64,000 bases of DNA, from the NCBI GenBank assembly GCA_964035545.1, contig OZ037766.1:10735722-10799721 (forward strand), in the 5' to 3' direction. Shown piece by piece: positions 1-49,000 of this stretch (position 1 is its first letter; the number at the start of each line of letters is the position of its first letter). A program made the translations under genes and the position numbers. Under the pieces are notes generated by a model. It was given only the letters and a program-made list of their open reading frames with translations. It did not search any database and was not told the origin of the DNA. The stretch comes from Bugula neritina. Its lineage: Eukaryota > Bryozoa > Gymnolaemata > Cheilostomatida > Bugulidae.

Positions 1-1339
1 TTGCATGCATATGATTTGTATATATCCATCGGAATACCAAAGATTATTTTTTATAGTGTAGTTCAAAATTTTTAGCAAGGAGTAAGGGGCGAAAAAGAGA
101 AACCCTGATGTGGAAAGATTTAGGTAAGACAATTTAAATATTTATGATGATCAAAAGCAGAATTTATAAAAGGCATCAACTATGTATTTTTGCCAAGACA
201 AACAACTGATAGTGAATAAGTAGTAAGTGACTAGACAGCTTCATTGTAGTTTAATCTAACCCCATCCTTACTAATTTTATAGCAATCACTAGTTGTACAG
301 GTACATAGCCTACAGGAAGTTCCACGTATTACACAATCAAGCAGAACTGCCGACTGCAAATGGAACATTCAGTCTAAAAATACTAATAAAATTACCACTA
401 GAGAGAAAGATGTTAATAAACAAAGTGTGTTGGAGCATTTATAAACATTTAGGGGATAACTAGACTGCATAAGTTTATTATTATTCATCAGTACGAAAAG
501 TGTTCACAATATCAAAATAGATGAAGTATTTGTTTATAGAAAATTGGAAAACACATTATGCATTCATTTCAAAAACAGTTAGAGGTGTGTGGCAAAATGG
601 CTAATGCACCAAGTATACTGACAATGCAATGTGCTGCTAGTTATAATTCTACAGAGAGAATTATAAACATGATATACGATAAAAATTAGCATAGAAGCAG
701 ATGACCTATTTGTTCAATAACTTATAAATAATAAAACTGCATCAAAAATTCATTTTAGTTAAATTTAAACAGAGTTGCATGACAACTGTGATAGAATGAA
801 CACTATCAAAGAATGGTTGACACATTAGATACAAGAACTTGAGCATGGAATTGATGAAATGAAAAGGGATACACTAGTAGACAAATAGAAAAATAATTTT
901 ACGATAAATTACTTAATTTTCATACGAAAAATTATTAAAAGACACAAAAATAAATATTATACATTTAATTATAGAGCATGTTTCTAAGACTTGACATTAA
1001 CTGCAAGAAGCATAAAAATCTGTAGCCATGTTCTTTTCTCCCACATGTCTAGCAGACTAACCATTTTATTAACTTTAGTCATCCTTATACTAAAATTAAA
1101 AACAGTTTCTAACAGAAAAAAAGTAATCAAAACATACAAAAAGTTGACTGTGATGGACTAGATGCCACAACAACAGTTTGGTATGGGTTGAAAATTAAAA
1201 GTGATATTCGAAAATATGACTGATGCAATGAGAAAACCAATTGCATAAAGCTAGTTGAGATTTATAGAAAGTAGTGGGAGCTGAGTAAAATATCGACTGT
1301 AGGTATGTTCTAGAATAAACTAGAGCAGCAGAGTCTATG
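1..1339. other. slo 3' UTR and downstream flank
   Basis: AT-rich. Minus-strand AATAAA at 1065-1070 lies about 270 nt after the slo stop and is a candidate poly(A) signal. No other gene is visible. Confidence 0.4.
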
Positions 1340-37016
<35,677 letters not shown>

Positions 37017-38744
37017 TTTGATATTGACTGAAAACAATGGCTAAAGAGACTTGCTTCACTTTCACTCACCATCTACCAGTTCTTAACCTTCATTATACAC
37101 TAAAATATAAAATATACAATTGATAAATATATTTTAAGCTACTTATATTTATTGATAGAACTGAGAACTATATATTCACAACTCTACTAAAGCAATCATT
37201 ATAGAACAAAAGGTATCCAATGGCAACAGCATAGCCTAGGCATTATAAGATTGCATTGGAGATAAAAAGTTAAAGACAATGAATGCCATTTATGATATAT
37301 TTGTGTGGTTGTATCAACCTGTCTGTAGCCTGTAAACCAAAGTTACATGCTGAAATTCGTTGTATTAATCCTGACAGCTAACATAGCAGTAGTTTAGAAT
37401 AATGTGTGCAATATAGACTGGTAGGGTAAACTCTTGTTCCATTAACTCTAGTTCTAGACCTATCCCCAGCTTTAGCAAATCAACTTACACAAAAAGTACA
37501 ACATTATAAGTTACACAACAATAAAGTTAGGCTTACATAAAAATAGTTTGAGCACAGCTAGATAAATCTTTTAATTTTAATGGTTGAATGTAGCATATGG
37601 CACGTTTTAATGTCTAATTAGTTTTTTATTTGAAAGTGTTAGTGAAATTATGTAACAAATTGTATAAATGAATGTCACTGAAAAGGCATCTTCAAGTAAA
37701 TAATAATAATTAGAAATTAAAATTAGCTTAATCATAAAAAATTATCAATAGTCCAAGATCAAAGAACAAATTTTGTAAATAGATTATAATTATTATCCAG
37801 ATTTTTTGCAATTGTTTTTCTTTTTTTTGGTGTAAAACATTTAAGCAAGTCATTTCAATTTATATAGTATTTTTGAACAGTACAAACATTTCGAATTTTT
37901 AAAATTAAAAACTAAACAATAACTATAAGCATAAGTCAGTAACTATCAAGACTCCTTTTAATTGATGTTAGCAATTGGGCATGTCATTACTACTAAAAAG
38001 CCTTACTAAATTCAGCAGTACAACATAAGAGTAACTATTATGTATTATTGATATGTAAAAGTAGTTAAAAAAAACTCAATAGTAACTGTAAGTGGCTACA
38101 TAAACGATTTAATATATACTAAATGGTGACAAATGAAATCACTGCCAGCAGCAAAATAGCAATTATCAATAGTCAATGCTAGTTGTTTAGAAGTCAAGTT
38201 GCAAACCATGTACATAAAATTTGTATTAAGATTTAAATTGAGCTGGCAGTTGGCACAAACATGCTTACATTAAGTTTAAACACTGACTGTAAAAGTAAAG
38301 CTAAAGTGGGTTAAATCCAATGATAGGCAACCTATATCTCACCCATGTATTTTAGCTCTAGAGTCTAGGTTACACTGATACCTTTGATTATAGTCATACT
38401 CATGCTGTAATCTGAACATTAGACTTGGTAATAATCTGACCAGAAATTTCCATCTGGCTAGTTTGATAAACATTTGTGATTTGACTTACTTTAAACTATA
38501 GATTTTTACTTTCAGCAAATCAAGTATCCATAGAGAGACACTAAAAGTAAATCTGGGTGTCTGAACAAAAGTCAGAATGTGGTATAAGACTTAGATAAAG
38601 ATTGGATGATAAAAATATCATGGTATTACTAAAAGTGAAACATCACTGTAATAATACTAATAGTTATGAATATCAATGTAATTCTCAGTGCCAGTGTGGT
38701 AATACTAGTTCTGGTTCACGTGAGAAACCAGAACACCTAGGTCT

Positions 38745-38905
38745 ATGGCTGCTCTTACAGTTACACAAGTTCACAGTTTGAGTTAGTGTAACCGTTAGTT
38801 CGTGTTACCAACGCAACAGTAACTCAAACTGTAAGACTAAGAGTAAGTCGAAGTGTAACACTAACAGTAACTTACCCTCGCTCTTAGAGTTACTGTTAGT
38901 CAGTG
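38745..38905. repeat. Imperfect GTTACTGTTAG-type repeat near slo exon 0
   Basis: Repeated and inverted versions of AGTTACTGTTAGT, AGTTTGAGTTA and similar words form a low-complexity dyad-rich stretch in the putative first intron of slo. Confidence 0.6.
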
Positions 38906-38983
38906 AATGTGATCTTATGGCAATCTCACATAGAAATGAAAGGCTCTGGTTAAAACTTTAAAATTAAACTATCCATACATTAC

Positions 38984-39170
38984 CTCGTTAGATACTAATC
39001 TAAACTTTGCATTGGAGGTTCACGACTCTGACGCTTCAATAAGCATTAGAAACAAGCGCACCAGCGCGCATCTCCATTGATTTTGAATCCATGGTCGTTG
39101 CCAATGGAGTTTCGCTTTGAGTTTACTAACAACTTTCACTTTGGGGGTACGGCGCAATATCGCTTACAGA
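38984..39170 (-). other. slo: Probable non-coding first exon and promoter-proximal region of slo
   Basis: A locally GC-richer stretch that ends, on the minus strand, in AACGAG followed by a GTAATG donor at 38983. It would splice to the strong acceptor TTGTTTTCAG just upstream of coding exon 1 (exon side starts at 37027). It contains an 18-codon upstream ORF (ATG at 39090-39092, stop at 39036-39038). The 5' limit is a guess because no transcription start can be read. It could instead be an unrelated GC-rich patch. Confidence 0.4.
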
Positions 39171-41774
39171 GTTATCTTTCTATCTTTCTTTTTTAATGAG
39201 AGAGATAACTCTTTACTTTACTACTACTATCTTCTGATACAAAAATGGTTATAACATAATATTACAGAGCTAAAGCTGTATATAGATTATAGCTGCAACT
39301 CGTTGACAGTAGCAGCTATTATTGAAGTTTTTTCTTGTTAGTTATAACAAAGCTTTATGGAAATTCTCACACAGTTTTGTATATTTTGGTCTGTGCACTG
39401 TCATTGTAAGTTTGTTAGTTGTTGTGACGCTCACCATACACATTCATGTTCTATTTGCATATGTAGCTGCTTTACTATATCATCTTAGCCACAGCCACAG
39501 CTTTTAATTGGTGAGACATGAGTAACCTGATTTAGAGTTGTAATGATAAAATAATTACTATAAATCCAGTTTCCTATAATATACTTTGATTTGATTCAAT
39601 TTGAATTAACAAGATGTTATTTATGTTTCTATATCATGTCAATATTATTGTGTTTTTAGTTAGACAATATAGAGTTAATGCAGTTAAATACAATACTTCA
39701 CTACTGTACCTGCTGTTTTAACACCAACCCAAAAGTCTTGCTTCAAAACAAACAGCTATTCATAGTAAATAAAAATTCAATATGTTTTAAATGTCCCACA
39801 GTTCAAAATCAGTTTGAGTAAAAGCAAATCTTCCCATACTTACAACAATTAAAGCTACTAGAATCGTCAAAGGTCTCATTTATAGGAAAGACAATTAAAT
39901 AGGAATATATGTTATCATACCATAATAACAATATTATAATGGAAATAGAGAAGACAACTTGACAGAAAGGGTATGTTTAAATATACTATGTTACAGATAT
40001 TTAGCTATTGAACATACAAAGAAAGATTCATCATACTTACATAGAGCTCATTAACCTGTTGTACACTATAGGGGTGATTAATTATACAAAACATGTTACA
40101 ATATTTTGATGCTAGTATAATATAATACAAGCTAGATCTTGCCAAGAACTACAATATAGTGTTGCATATGACGGCCATCTCAAAATTGTGGGAAATTAAG
40201 TCCCAAAACTTGAATCACCAACAAAACAGTGAATTGGTTTTTAGTAAAATAATGTAAATGCAGCTGCAGGTTTAAAAATAGGCGGTCAAGAAAAAGCAAA
40301 ACTGTCAGCTGAGAAAATGACATATATCTTTGATTTATAGTAAAAAATGTGGCAAAATAACTTGTTTTAATAAATAACGAGGCTTACTAAATAATAAAAA
40401 CATGTGAGAGAGACTCAGAGCCAAGAACCAAGAGACTTTAAAAAGAAGCAAAATAAAAGCTTGATAAAGAAATATAGTGAAGCCTATAAACAGTTGTGTG
40501 ACTTTTACAGAACAATACCTTTTTCTAGAACTAAAAAGATTTGGAGTTTACAGATAAAAACTTTAGTTAGAACAGTTAAAACCATAAGATATGCTAAACT
40601 ACAAAAACGACAACATGGAAGGTAACAGGGTATGTAGGAATATTTAATTAATGTTAGCTTTGAATTTTTTCCAACACACACTAGAAGAATATGAAAGAAT
40701 AAATGGTAATAATAAAGTGAGAAATGAGTATGAATATAAAAAAGTTCAGAAGATGAGACCATGAGAAGACAATCTCTTACAAAGTTTTATAACAAATAGA
40801 AAGAGAGTTCACAAAATATAGAAACTGCCAGCTGGTTTGTTGTGGCACAATATAAGCAACTCCACAGTTAGTTTAAGGTCATTACTTTCCACATTCAGGC
40901 ACTGCTTTATGTTATATATAAACGGTTTCCAGGGGATAGCTCGAACAGTTTTTGTCTCACATTAACAAATTTTACATGAAAAGATAGCTCTTGCATTCCT
41001 CTTTCATATACTTTTTTAATTTTTCAATAAAAAATTTTCTGAGAAAGTTGTTGCATAATAAGTAAAATTTTACACCCTCCATGTTCCACTGCTGTAGCAC
41101 AGGGGATTCATTTTATAAAGTCTAAAAGTTAAACTTGACATTCCTTAATATGTTTTCTCTAATATACTTTCTTTGTTTTTTGAAATTCTGTTTATGCTCT
41201 TCACAATTTGGTAAAAACATACACCATTTTGCAAGTTTCACTGCAATTATCTAAATTCTTCATATGGTGGTTCTAGCTACGCTCCTGTGACTAATTATAA
41301 CATTCCTAGTACGTTTGCCGCTCTGCGCTATCACAATAACATATAGTACCCTCTCGCACAAATTGGCAATCTATTGGATTTCTGCCAATATAATGTTCCC
41401 TGTTTTACATTAGCACTTAGCTGAATCATCTCACTATGTTACAATCTATTGACAATGCCTCAGCACAACATAATTCTTTGTTTGTTTGGCAGAGTTAATT
41501 TCTTCAGCTAAATCACTTCACTTTGCAGTCTTGTCAGTAAAGGTCTGTCTATAGTGCAGCAGTTGTACTTCCAGTTTCTCTAATTCACATATGATTATTT
41601 TAAGTACATTGTATTCTATAAGATCAATTTAAAGTTTAGCCCAGTGTTCAGTAGCTAAGTATTATGCATGTATGTTGTCTTACTGTTGAACAAAAGTTAA
41701 AAAAAACTTTACAATTATAGCCATATTTATTATACATGCGTAGGATTTGCATAAATTGACAAAAAAAAATGCAG

Positions 41775-41860
41775 CATAATAGGATTGAACCATGACCAAC
41801 CAGCTTCTCGCTGACGCCTTTAACCTCTGGACCACGCAGTCATCGTTAATAAATTGCCAA
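41775..41860 (-). repeat. tRNA-like SINE head or tRNA pseudogene
   Basis: On the minus strand: GTGGTCCAGAGGTTAAAGGCG (A-box-like, similar to type II tRNA genes), then GGTTCAATCC (B box), then an A/T-rich tail. The stems do not fold into a clean cloverleaf. Confidence 0.5.
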
Positions 41861-42589
41861 CTATATGAGTAACTATGAGTACATAAATATTTTGCGTGCA
41901 AATGGGTTATAATTATTAGGCTGTCAATTCATGTTGATAGCAGTCAACTGTTGCAATAGTCTCGGGTTACTAGCAAAGCTAATGGTTTTGAACAAATAAC
42001 CCAAAAGTTTAAAAATAAGTAGCTTGCGTATTACTAACTACAAAAACAGGTCTGAAATAGACTGGTAAAGCAAGCTCTTATTGTAGAGTTTGCAGATGTG
42101 CTCTAAAATAAAACTTAAACTGTATGCTATTACATAAGTATTTGTATGCGAGAGATATAAATGGACATTACTGAGTTTCTGGAAAACAACATACTTGAAG
42201 TTAACTTTGACAATGGTGTTTTCTTTTCATCATAGCTAGCCTATAGCATAAATCTCTAATCATATGAATCTTTATGAAGCCCACAGCTCATGTAAGGGTG
42301 GCAATGTAATTTGAAACGAACAATTATGTTGCTGCATTGTGTCTAAGGTATATTAGAGAGCAGAATTTGGTTTTACTAGCCTACCCCAACGGCATTCTAC
42401 AATGCAGCTTATATGCTGGCAGTTGTAATAAGTACAGCCGATAGCAAGGTTACTATCACTGCTAGCTCTGTGCAGTATGTAACCTCTTGAATAATTGCGC
42501 CAATTTTAAACTCTTGGAAGTTGGCCAAGTTATCATATCGCAGCCAGCCACCGGAGACAAAGCATCAGAGCTATTCATATAATATTATA

Positions 42590-42660
42590 CTGATGCACTT
42601 GGTAGCAGAGTGGCTAATCTAATATAGTTCATAGTTCAACACCCTTTACTTTGGGAATAC
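42590..42660 (+). repeat. tRNA-like SINE relic
   Basis: TAGCAGAGTGG (A box) is followed about 30 nt later by AGTTCAACACCC (near-B box). Degenerate. Confidence 0.4.
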
Positions 42661-44469
42661 AGCCTCTTTTTTTAGGTTTACCTTACAAAGCATGAACATA
42701 TCTAAACTGATATTCTGATAATTTAGAGGTACATTTTGAAAACTAGGTTAATTGCACTTGTTTGCACAACAACAATAATAAAATAGATATTATGCAGTAT
42801 AATAAAAACACACATAATACTATATAATATATTATAATGATAATAATATAATATTATAAGTACCATTACTGCATTTTATAAATCACATGGTTGCCAAAAA
42901 AATGTATCACAAATTTTGTAATTATACATCAAAAATAGAACTATAGCTAGGCAGCAGGTTAGAATAGAGTAAATTTTTAAAACATGAAATCATGATTTGA
43001 CTATTGTTTTATTTAGGCCAACCAACCTAGGAATACAAGATTGGGTTTTAGCTGACAGTTTATAACATTTAGCTTTTGAGCCAGCAGCACTGGCACTTGT
43101 GAAGTATAGGCAAAGTTAGTGAAGCGAGACTAACAAGCACTCAAATACAAGGCATATTGAGACACAATAACAAGTCAGGAGCGTATAAATTGAAAAGAAT
43201 GTGGAAGGGGGACTATGTTTTTCAACAAGCTATAACTTAAACATGAATTGGCTTTTGAAAAAAATAAAAAAGTATATTGGAGAACATAAGTTTCTTTATC
43301 TTTTCATATTTTTTTTGTTCCTGTGACATTCAACCTGTTCGAGCTATCAGTGGAACATTGTTCATATAGAACATAAAGCACCTGGCAAAGAGCCAGAAAA
43401 TGAAAAGTGTGACCTTAAACTAACTGTGTCCCATTAATGGCAAGAAAGTCAAAATGAAAAACATAGCATGGTGTCACGCATTGCCTACTGTCTTAATATC
43501 AACTAGAGTCCATAATATCTTACTACACCTAGTAGTTATAGTGGTGAATCATGCTTCCATGTTATTGTCATAGTCAGCATCTTTATAATATAATATTTGC
43601 ATAGTCCTTACTAAGCAGTTAATCTTCAGATTGCACAGTGTTATGCTAAAATTACTATTCTTAGTAGTTGTGCCTAATAAATATATTATATTATACGTAG
43701 TGCATTATAAGCCAAAACCACCTTGTCACATATTAATACACTATATACCAACACACGTAAAATATAGCACCAACATAATTATTTAAAGTTAGCATCATTA
43801 GAATATATAAAGCGATATACTAAGGGAAAGATGCTGAATGTACAACTTTAGATGTACATGTAAAGCTTTCACCCAGAACTTACAACACTTGTGTACTTTC
43901 AAAAGAATACAGACCAGAGTCACTGCATAAAGTACTGCATAGAAACAAGGAAATTAGAAAGACATAAACCACAGTTGCTAAAAAAGTAGTGAGCAACAAG
44001 GAAGTTAACATACTTTAGTATTACAGAATAATGACAGAGTAGTATAGAAACAAACAGCATGCAGCAATCTTTCCAGCTATTAACTGTTGACTATCTTGTT
44101 AGCAAAACTTGGATCTCTCAATTATGGATTAATTTCTTACTATATTATGAAAACTCTCTGTTTGTTTGCCAAGTGCCTATATGCTAAATATTTCAGGGTC
44201 ACATGAAACGTAAAATTCAAACTACAAGGACAACTTGTAAATATGAGTAATCATGGGACTTGGGAATAATCTCTAAACTTATACGAAACTGCCAATATCA
44301 CTGAGGAGTTGTGTACTCATGTCTGTGTTGCTGTAGTCTCTTTGAATTCTGTTCGCTCTGCAAGTCATGAAAAGCCTGTGTATATTGGAACATATCGGAG
44401 AAAGACACTAGCTGTTACAATCAAAGCTACAGAAATAAAATCATGATGAAAAGCACTGGCGTAGCTGCT

Positions 44470-45000
44470 AATATATTGTTTTAATTGAGGGAGAGAGAGA
44501 GGGCAAGCATCTGTCAGGGTTGACAATGCATAGCATCTTCAGTGCTGGTGTCTTGCACGTCTAGTCATAGGCATCTTTATGTTGTTCTCTGAGTCGAATG
44601 TCTGTCTGACATGAAGGATTTGTCTCCATTTTGTCACAGGAAAGTGTGGTAAAGTTGTTAGAATTTATATAGAAGTACTTGAGATCTCGCTTTAAGACAT
44701 CTTTAAACCTTAGACAAGTTTTTCGCCATGAAGCAAGATGTGTGGAATGTGTGCTTTGGCATCCGGTTTAAGTGACCAGCCCAGGGAAGGCTGAGAAATT
44801 TCAGTTTTGAGGAAAGAGGACTTGAACCTGTGAGTTGAAAAACATCTTTACTTGTCCTCTTGTCTTTTCAGCTTTTGCCAATAATGTATCTTAAGCTTCT
44901 AGTGTGAAAAGCACTGAGTTTTGATTCTTGGCATAGATATGTTGCCCAAGTTTCTTATCCATAAAGAAGAATGCTGAGGACACACGTTTCATAGACCCTA
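44470..45000 (-). pseudogene. Decayed non-LTR retrotransposon (LINE) C-terminal fragment
   Basis: Minus-strand fragments resemble the end of LINE reverse transcriptases: LLYG-stop-ETW near 44940-44985, SAFHTRSLRYIIG just after, then LPWAGHLNRMPKH at about 44751-44790 and RFKDVLKRDLK-like residues near 44690. There are several stops and frame shifts, and no intact ORF. The clade (for example CR1, Jockey or RTE) cannot be decided from this fragment. Confidence 0.75.
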
Positions 45001-46042
45001 ACAAATGTTTTAATTAGGATTACAGAAACTTGCCAAAACAGCCCATTCCATTCACATTATGATTTTAACAACTGAAAGAGAACTTAATGATATGGAGAGA
45101 TTTTTAAGCTATACTTTTTAGGCGTGTTTTTACATCATAGACTTTTTGAGAAACTGCAATTAATGGTGTTGATTGGCGAAGAGATTCATAAGAAAAACTT
45201 GGTACGTTGCCAGCATTATTATTGGTCACATGAAAAATCACGTTAAAGGAGGGGCATGTTTAAAGTGTACCTAATATTTTAATTTTACTTATAAGTTAAG
45301 CTGTAGCAACTATGCTATACCAAATGCTAATAAGTATTATAAGCATGTAGAGCTTGAGTTTGACTTGAAAACAATTCAACAACATAATAGCCTTGTTTAG
45401 TTTATTAAAATATGCAGTGTAGTTAGTAGATGATAGACTTTATTTAGACATTCTGAGTAAGGATATTTCAACAGCCATGTGGTAAAGGTACAGTCTTTGG
45501 CTAGCCAAGTTAATGCTTTAGTTTTGAAATTACCAGCTGAAAAAATATTACTCAAAAAACATGGAATCAGAAGCATATAATATGATTCCCTCTTTTGTGG
45601 TCACAACTTGGACTATTTTAGTAAAACCAGGAAACAGTTTAATTATTTCATATAATCATAGAAAGAATTTATACTAAATACATTAAAAATAAAGTTGTTA
45701 TATGACTAAAAAATCGAGAATATATACAAATCTTTAGAGAAGCCATCAACTTATTCTAGCTTTGTTGTAAAATTTGGCTCATATGCATATCACATTGGAA
45801 TATAGGAGAAAACAATAGAAATGTAGCTGGAGTATAATATATAAAAGTATAAAATAAGTCACTTTGTAATATTATAAGAAATAGTAAAAGATAGAAATAT
45901 AAAAATACATGAGAATATTTCACACAAGTAAAACAACAGTCAGTACACTTTTATGTAGACATTATGCTAATATCAAGAGGATTGAATACAGAAAGTACTG
46001 CAACAGTGTAGTATTGAACGAGTGCTAAATGATTTCTGCGCT

Positions 46043-49000
46043 CTAATATTTAGAATATGTTCCGGAAACTTCCCCTTCTGTTGTTTTCTCTGAAACAGCC
46101 AGTTCCACATCTTGCTTATTGTTACTGCCAACTTCAAATAGAATCAAAAATAACAATATACGTACTAAAGAGAAAGATGTTAGTTTTGAAATGATGTACA
46201 CTTATATGTGAACAACCTTAGTAACTTACATAAGTCAAAATGGCACAGTAATTTCTTCACAAAAATAACTGAAAAGTAGCATTAAAATGCAAACTTTGTA
46301 GGCTTTAGTGAAGTTGAGTGTAAAAAGAATTCCCCCAAAGGCTCATTCTATTAAAGTCATAGCTTACTGCTTCAAAACTCAACATGATGTGAACACTGTC
46401 AACTTTTTTAATAATAAAAATAATTCAACAAATTTGTATGACTTGAAACTAGCATACTATATTGACAAAAAATACTGTTAATTTTATTAGCCAGCTCATT
46501 GAAGCTGTTAGTTATGGTAGACACAATCTGCACTCAAGAACCCATAATGTGATTTTATAAATAAGTGACTTTATGAATTTCTGCCTAAGTAAAAGTACAA
46601 AAATACAACTAAAACTTACATAAATTATACACCTGAATAAATACAAAGTTTATGCACCAAAAAAAGAATTGGTCTGATAAGAAACATTAAAGCTGCCGTC
46701 TAAATAAATAATATCAAAGTAAGATAAGATAATATTAGAAGAAAAACATTCCACTACTATAGATAGTTGACATTGCAGGGACGGAGTATAGACTTATGAC
46801 TAAGGTTTTAGCAGGCACTAAAGACTACAACTGCAAAGTAAATGTGAAAGTTTTGAATCATATTCTAAATCTCATGAACTGCCAATGCTAAATGATATAA
46901 GCAGCTCTGAGTTGGGAGGTGAATGAGTTGGGGGTTCCAAGTTGGGAATTCCAAGTTATACCCCCAACTCTATACTCGAGAATCGCAAACTACTGCACCC
47001 AATCACCCCCAGCTCTGAGCTGCTTATGGAACCATTCGACAATGGTTGCAAAATTTTGAAACTTGTACCATTACAAGTTCCCAGAGATCACTTTAATTAT
47101 GATGTATTATACAATTACAAAGATGATACAAATTTTATCTAGTTTTTACTGAAGCTAGGGTCTAAATAAGAAAAAAGTAATATTTCGGGTTGCAGGCTAA
47201 CTAGCAGCTGACTTGGATAAATTGCTATTTTTGACAGTACTAATCGATGGTGCAAGGCAGCAAACAGCTATTTTATTAGGCAATGTGCATAGGAGAATTA
47301 CTGAAGCAGTTGAGACAGAGCAAGCTCAAAGGTATCTAGAAAATAAGCAAGAAGGGAAAGACTATGGCAGTTGAGGCAAACAGCACAATTGGTACCTCAA
47401 GTTAGAAAGACGACATGTTAACTCCAGGTGCACTTTCAGTTAGATCTAAAATATTTACTATTCCTTACTCTCAAACACCTTCATAAACTCAAAAACTAGA
47501 TTACACATTTTGAAGTTGCACTCTCGTGAGATGGGAAACAAAATAAATTGTTTTCAAGCGCAAGCAGCAAGGAGATGGTACAGGGAAGTTGACTAGGAGA
47601 AGCAGCAACCCAAACACTGAAAGCCAAATTAAACTCTATTTAAAAGCTAATAATAAAGTTTGAAATAATTTCTATTCTAATTAAAACTTCACTGCAACCA
47701 GCAATTTACTATGAGTAATTTAAATTTTGAATGACTTGATAAAACATGCCCACTGAACTAAATTACAGTCCCGGTGTTTCTAATGACAAACAGAAAAGGG
47801 TAAAATTAGGAAATACAATGGTATATAATTTCTCAAAATTAGTTATATGCAGTTTATAGTGATACGCTTGATTCTAAGGTTTAATAATCATAAATAGATA
47901 CCTGATTCCTTTCGATCAGTGAAGGATATATAAACTTTAATTACTATGGCAGCTATCAAAAGGCAAACACCAAACATGACCGCCATAATTATGGTTCCAC
48001 TTACACCCTCAGATGAAGATTCTATTCGGTCACCTGTAAATCATACAGTAGGTCAAACATATACACTGTAAGGTGTATTTACATACTCTTTGGTTATAGG
48101 CAATCCACCACCCTCGGAGGTGAAACATTATCTTTAGTTACGGGCAATTTTTTGTGAAAAAATTGAACACCATGTAGCGTAGGCTATTTTTAATTTACTA
48201 GCTTCAATCTATTTAACAATGATGGTGACTTTAATTTCTCAGGACAAGGCCAGAGTGCAGCTAAAAGTAATCAGCAAATGTATATGTCAAAATTTGATAA
48301 CTTTAGTTTCAAATAATATTAAAAGTAAAACTCAGCTATAACATTTCCAACTAAGAATAATTTATTTAGATAGTGAAAGATTTGATATAAACACTTCCAC
48401 TTAACTAGGTTGCAGTGTCAATGAGGTTAATGACATACAAACCTTTGTTAAATGGCTAAATATATATTGTATATAACTTCTCAAAGTGTGGCAGTCAGTA
48501 ATATACTTGGTTCAAAGAATTATAAACACTGATAAATACCTGGTTTCTTTCTATAGGTAAATGTTAGATAAGCTTTAATTACTAGGAATGTTATCAAAAA
48601 GTATTCAACACTCTTGATATTAGCTACATAGTAGGTATTAACCGTTATATCAGTAAACAATATCACTGAGTATTATCAACAGGTTCTGTAATACTACCTA
48701 TTAAGTAACTTATAAGTATTGGATAAGCAGTAATAAATTAGAGTTATTTGACTTGTTTCATAATGTTGCAACTTTGTAACTTCATTCTAAAACCATTGAA
48801 CCATAGGTTACCTGCATCACATGCTAAAGTAGCTGTCAGGCAACATTAAGCTGTATTTTATTGGCCGTGTTTAAGAAACGGTAGATTTTATTTTTACAAT
48901 ATATTTCAAAAGTTGAGGAAATAAAAGCCTAGCTATATAATTATGTACAGAAGCAATGAGAATATGAGGGACAAACAAGCCTATTTAGAATCCTGAATTT

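Larger units (their letters stand above)
39200..46042. other. Intergenic region between slo and the next minus-strand gene
   Basis: AT-rich DNA with one LINE relic and two tRNA-like relics (annotated separately). No convincing exon was seen. The open stretch at 40404-40625 lacks an ATG start and splice support. Confidence 0.5.

Noticed and set aside
40404-40625. Plus-strand lysine-rich open frame
   Set aside because: It starts at GTG rather than ATG, has no acceptor or donor that extends it, and matches no family.
41775-42660. Functional tRNA genes
   Set aside because: The A and B boxes are recognisable, but the acceptor stems do not pair cleanly and A/T tails follow, so SINE relics are more likely.
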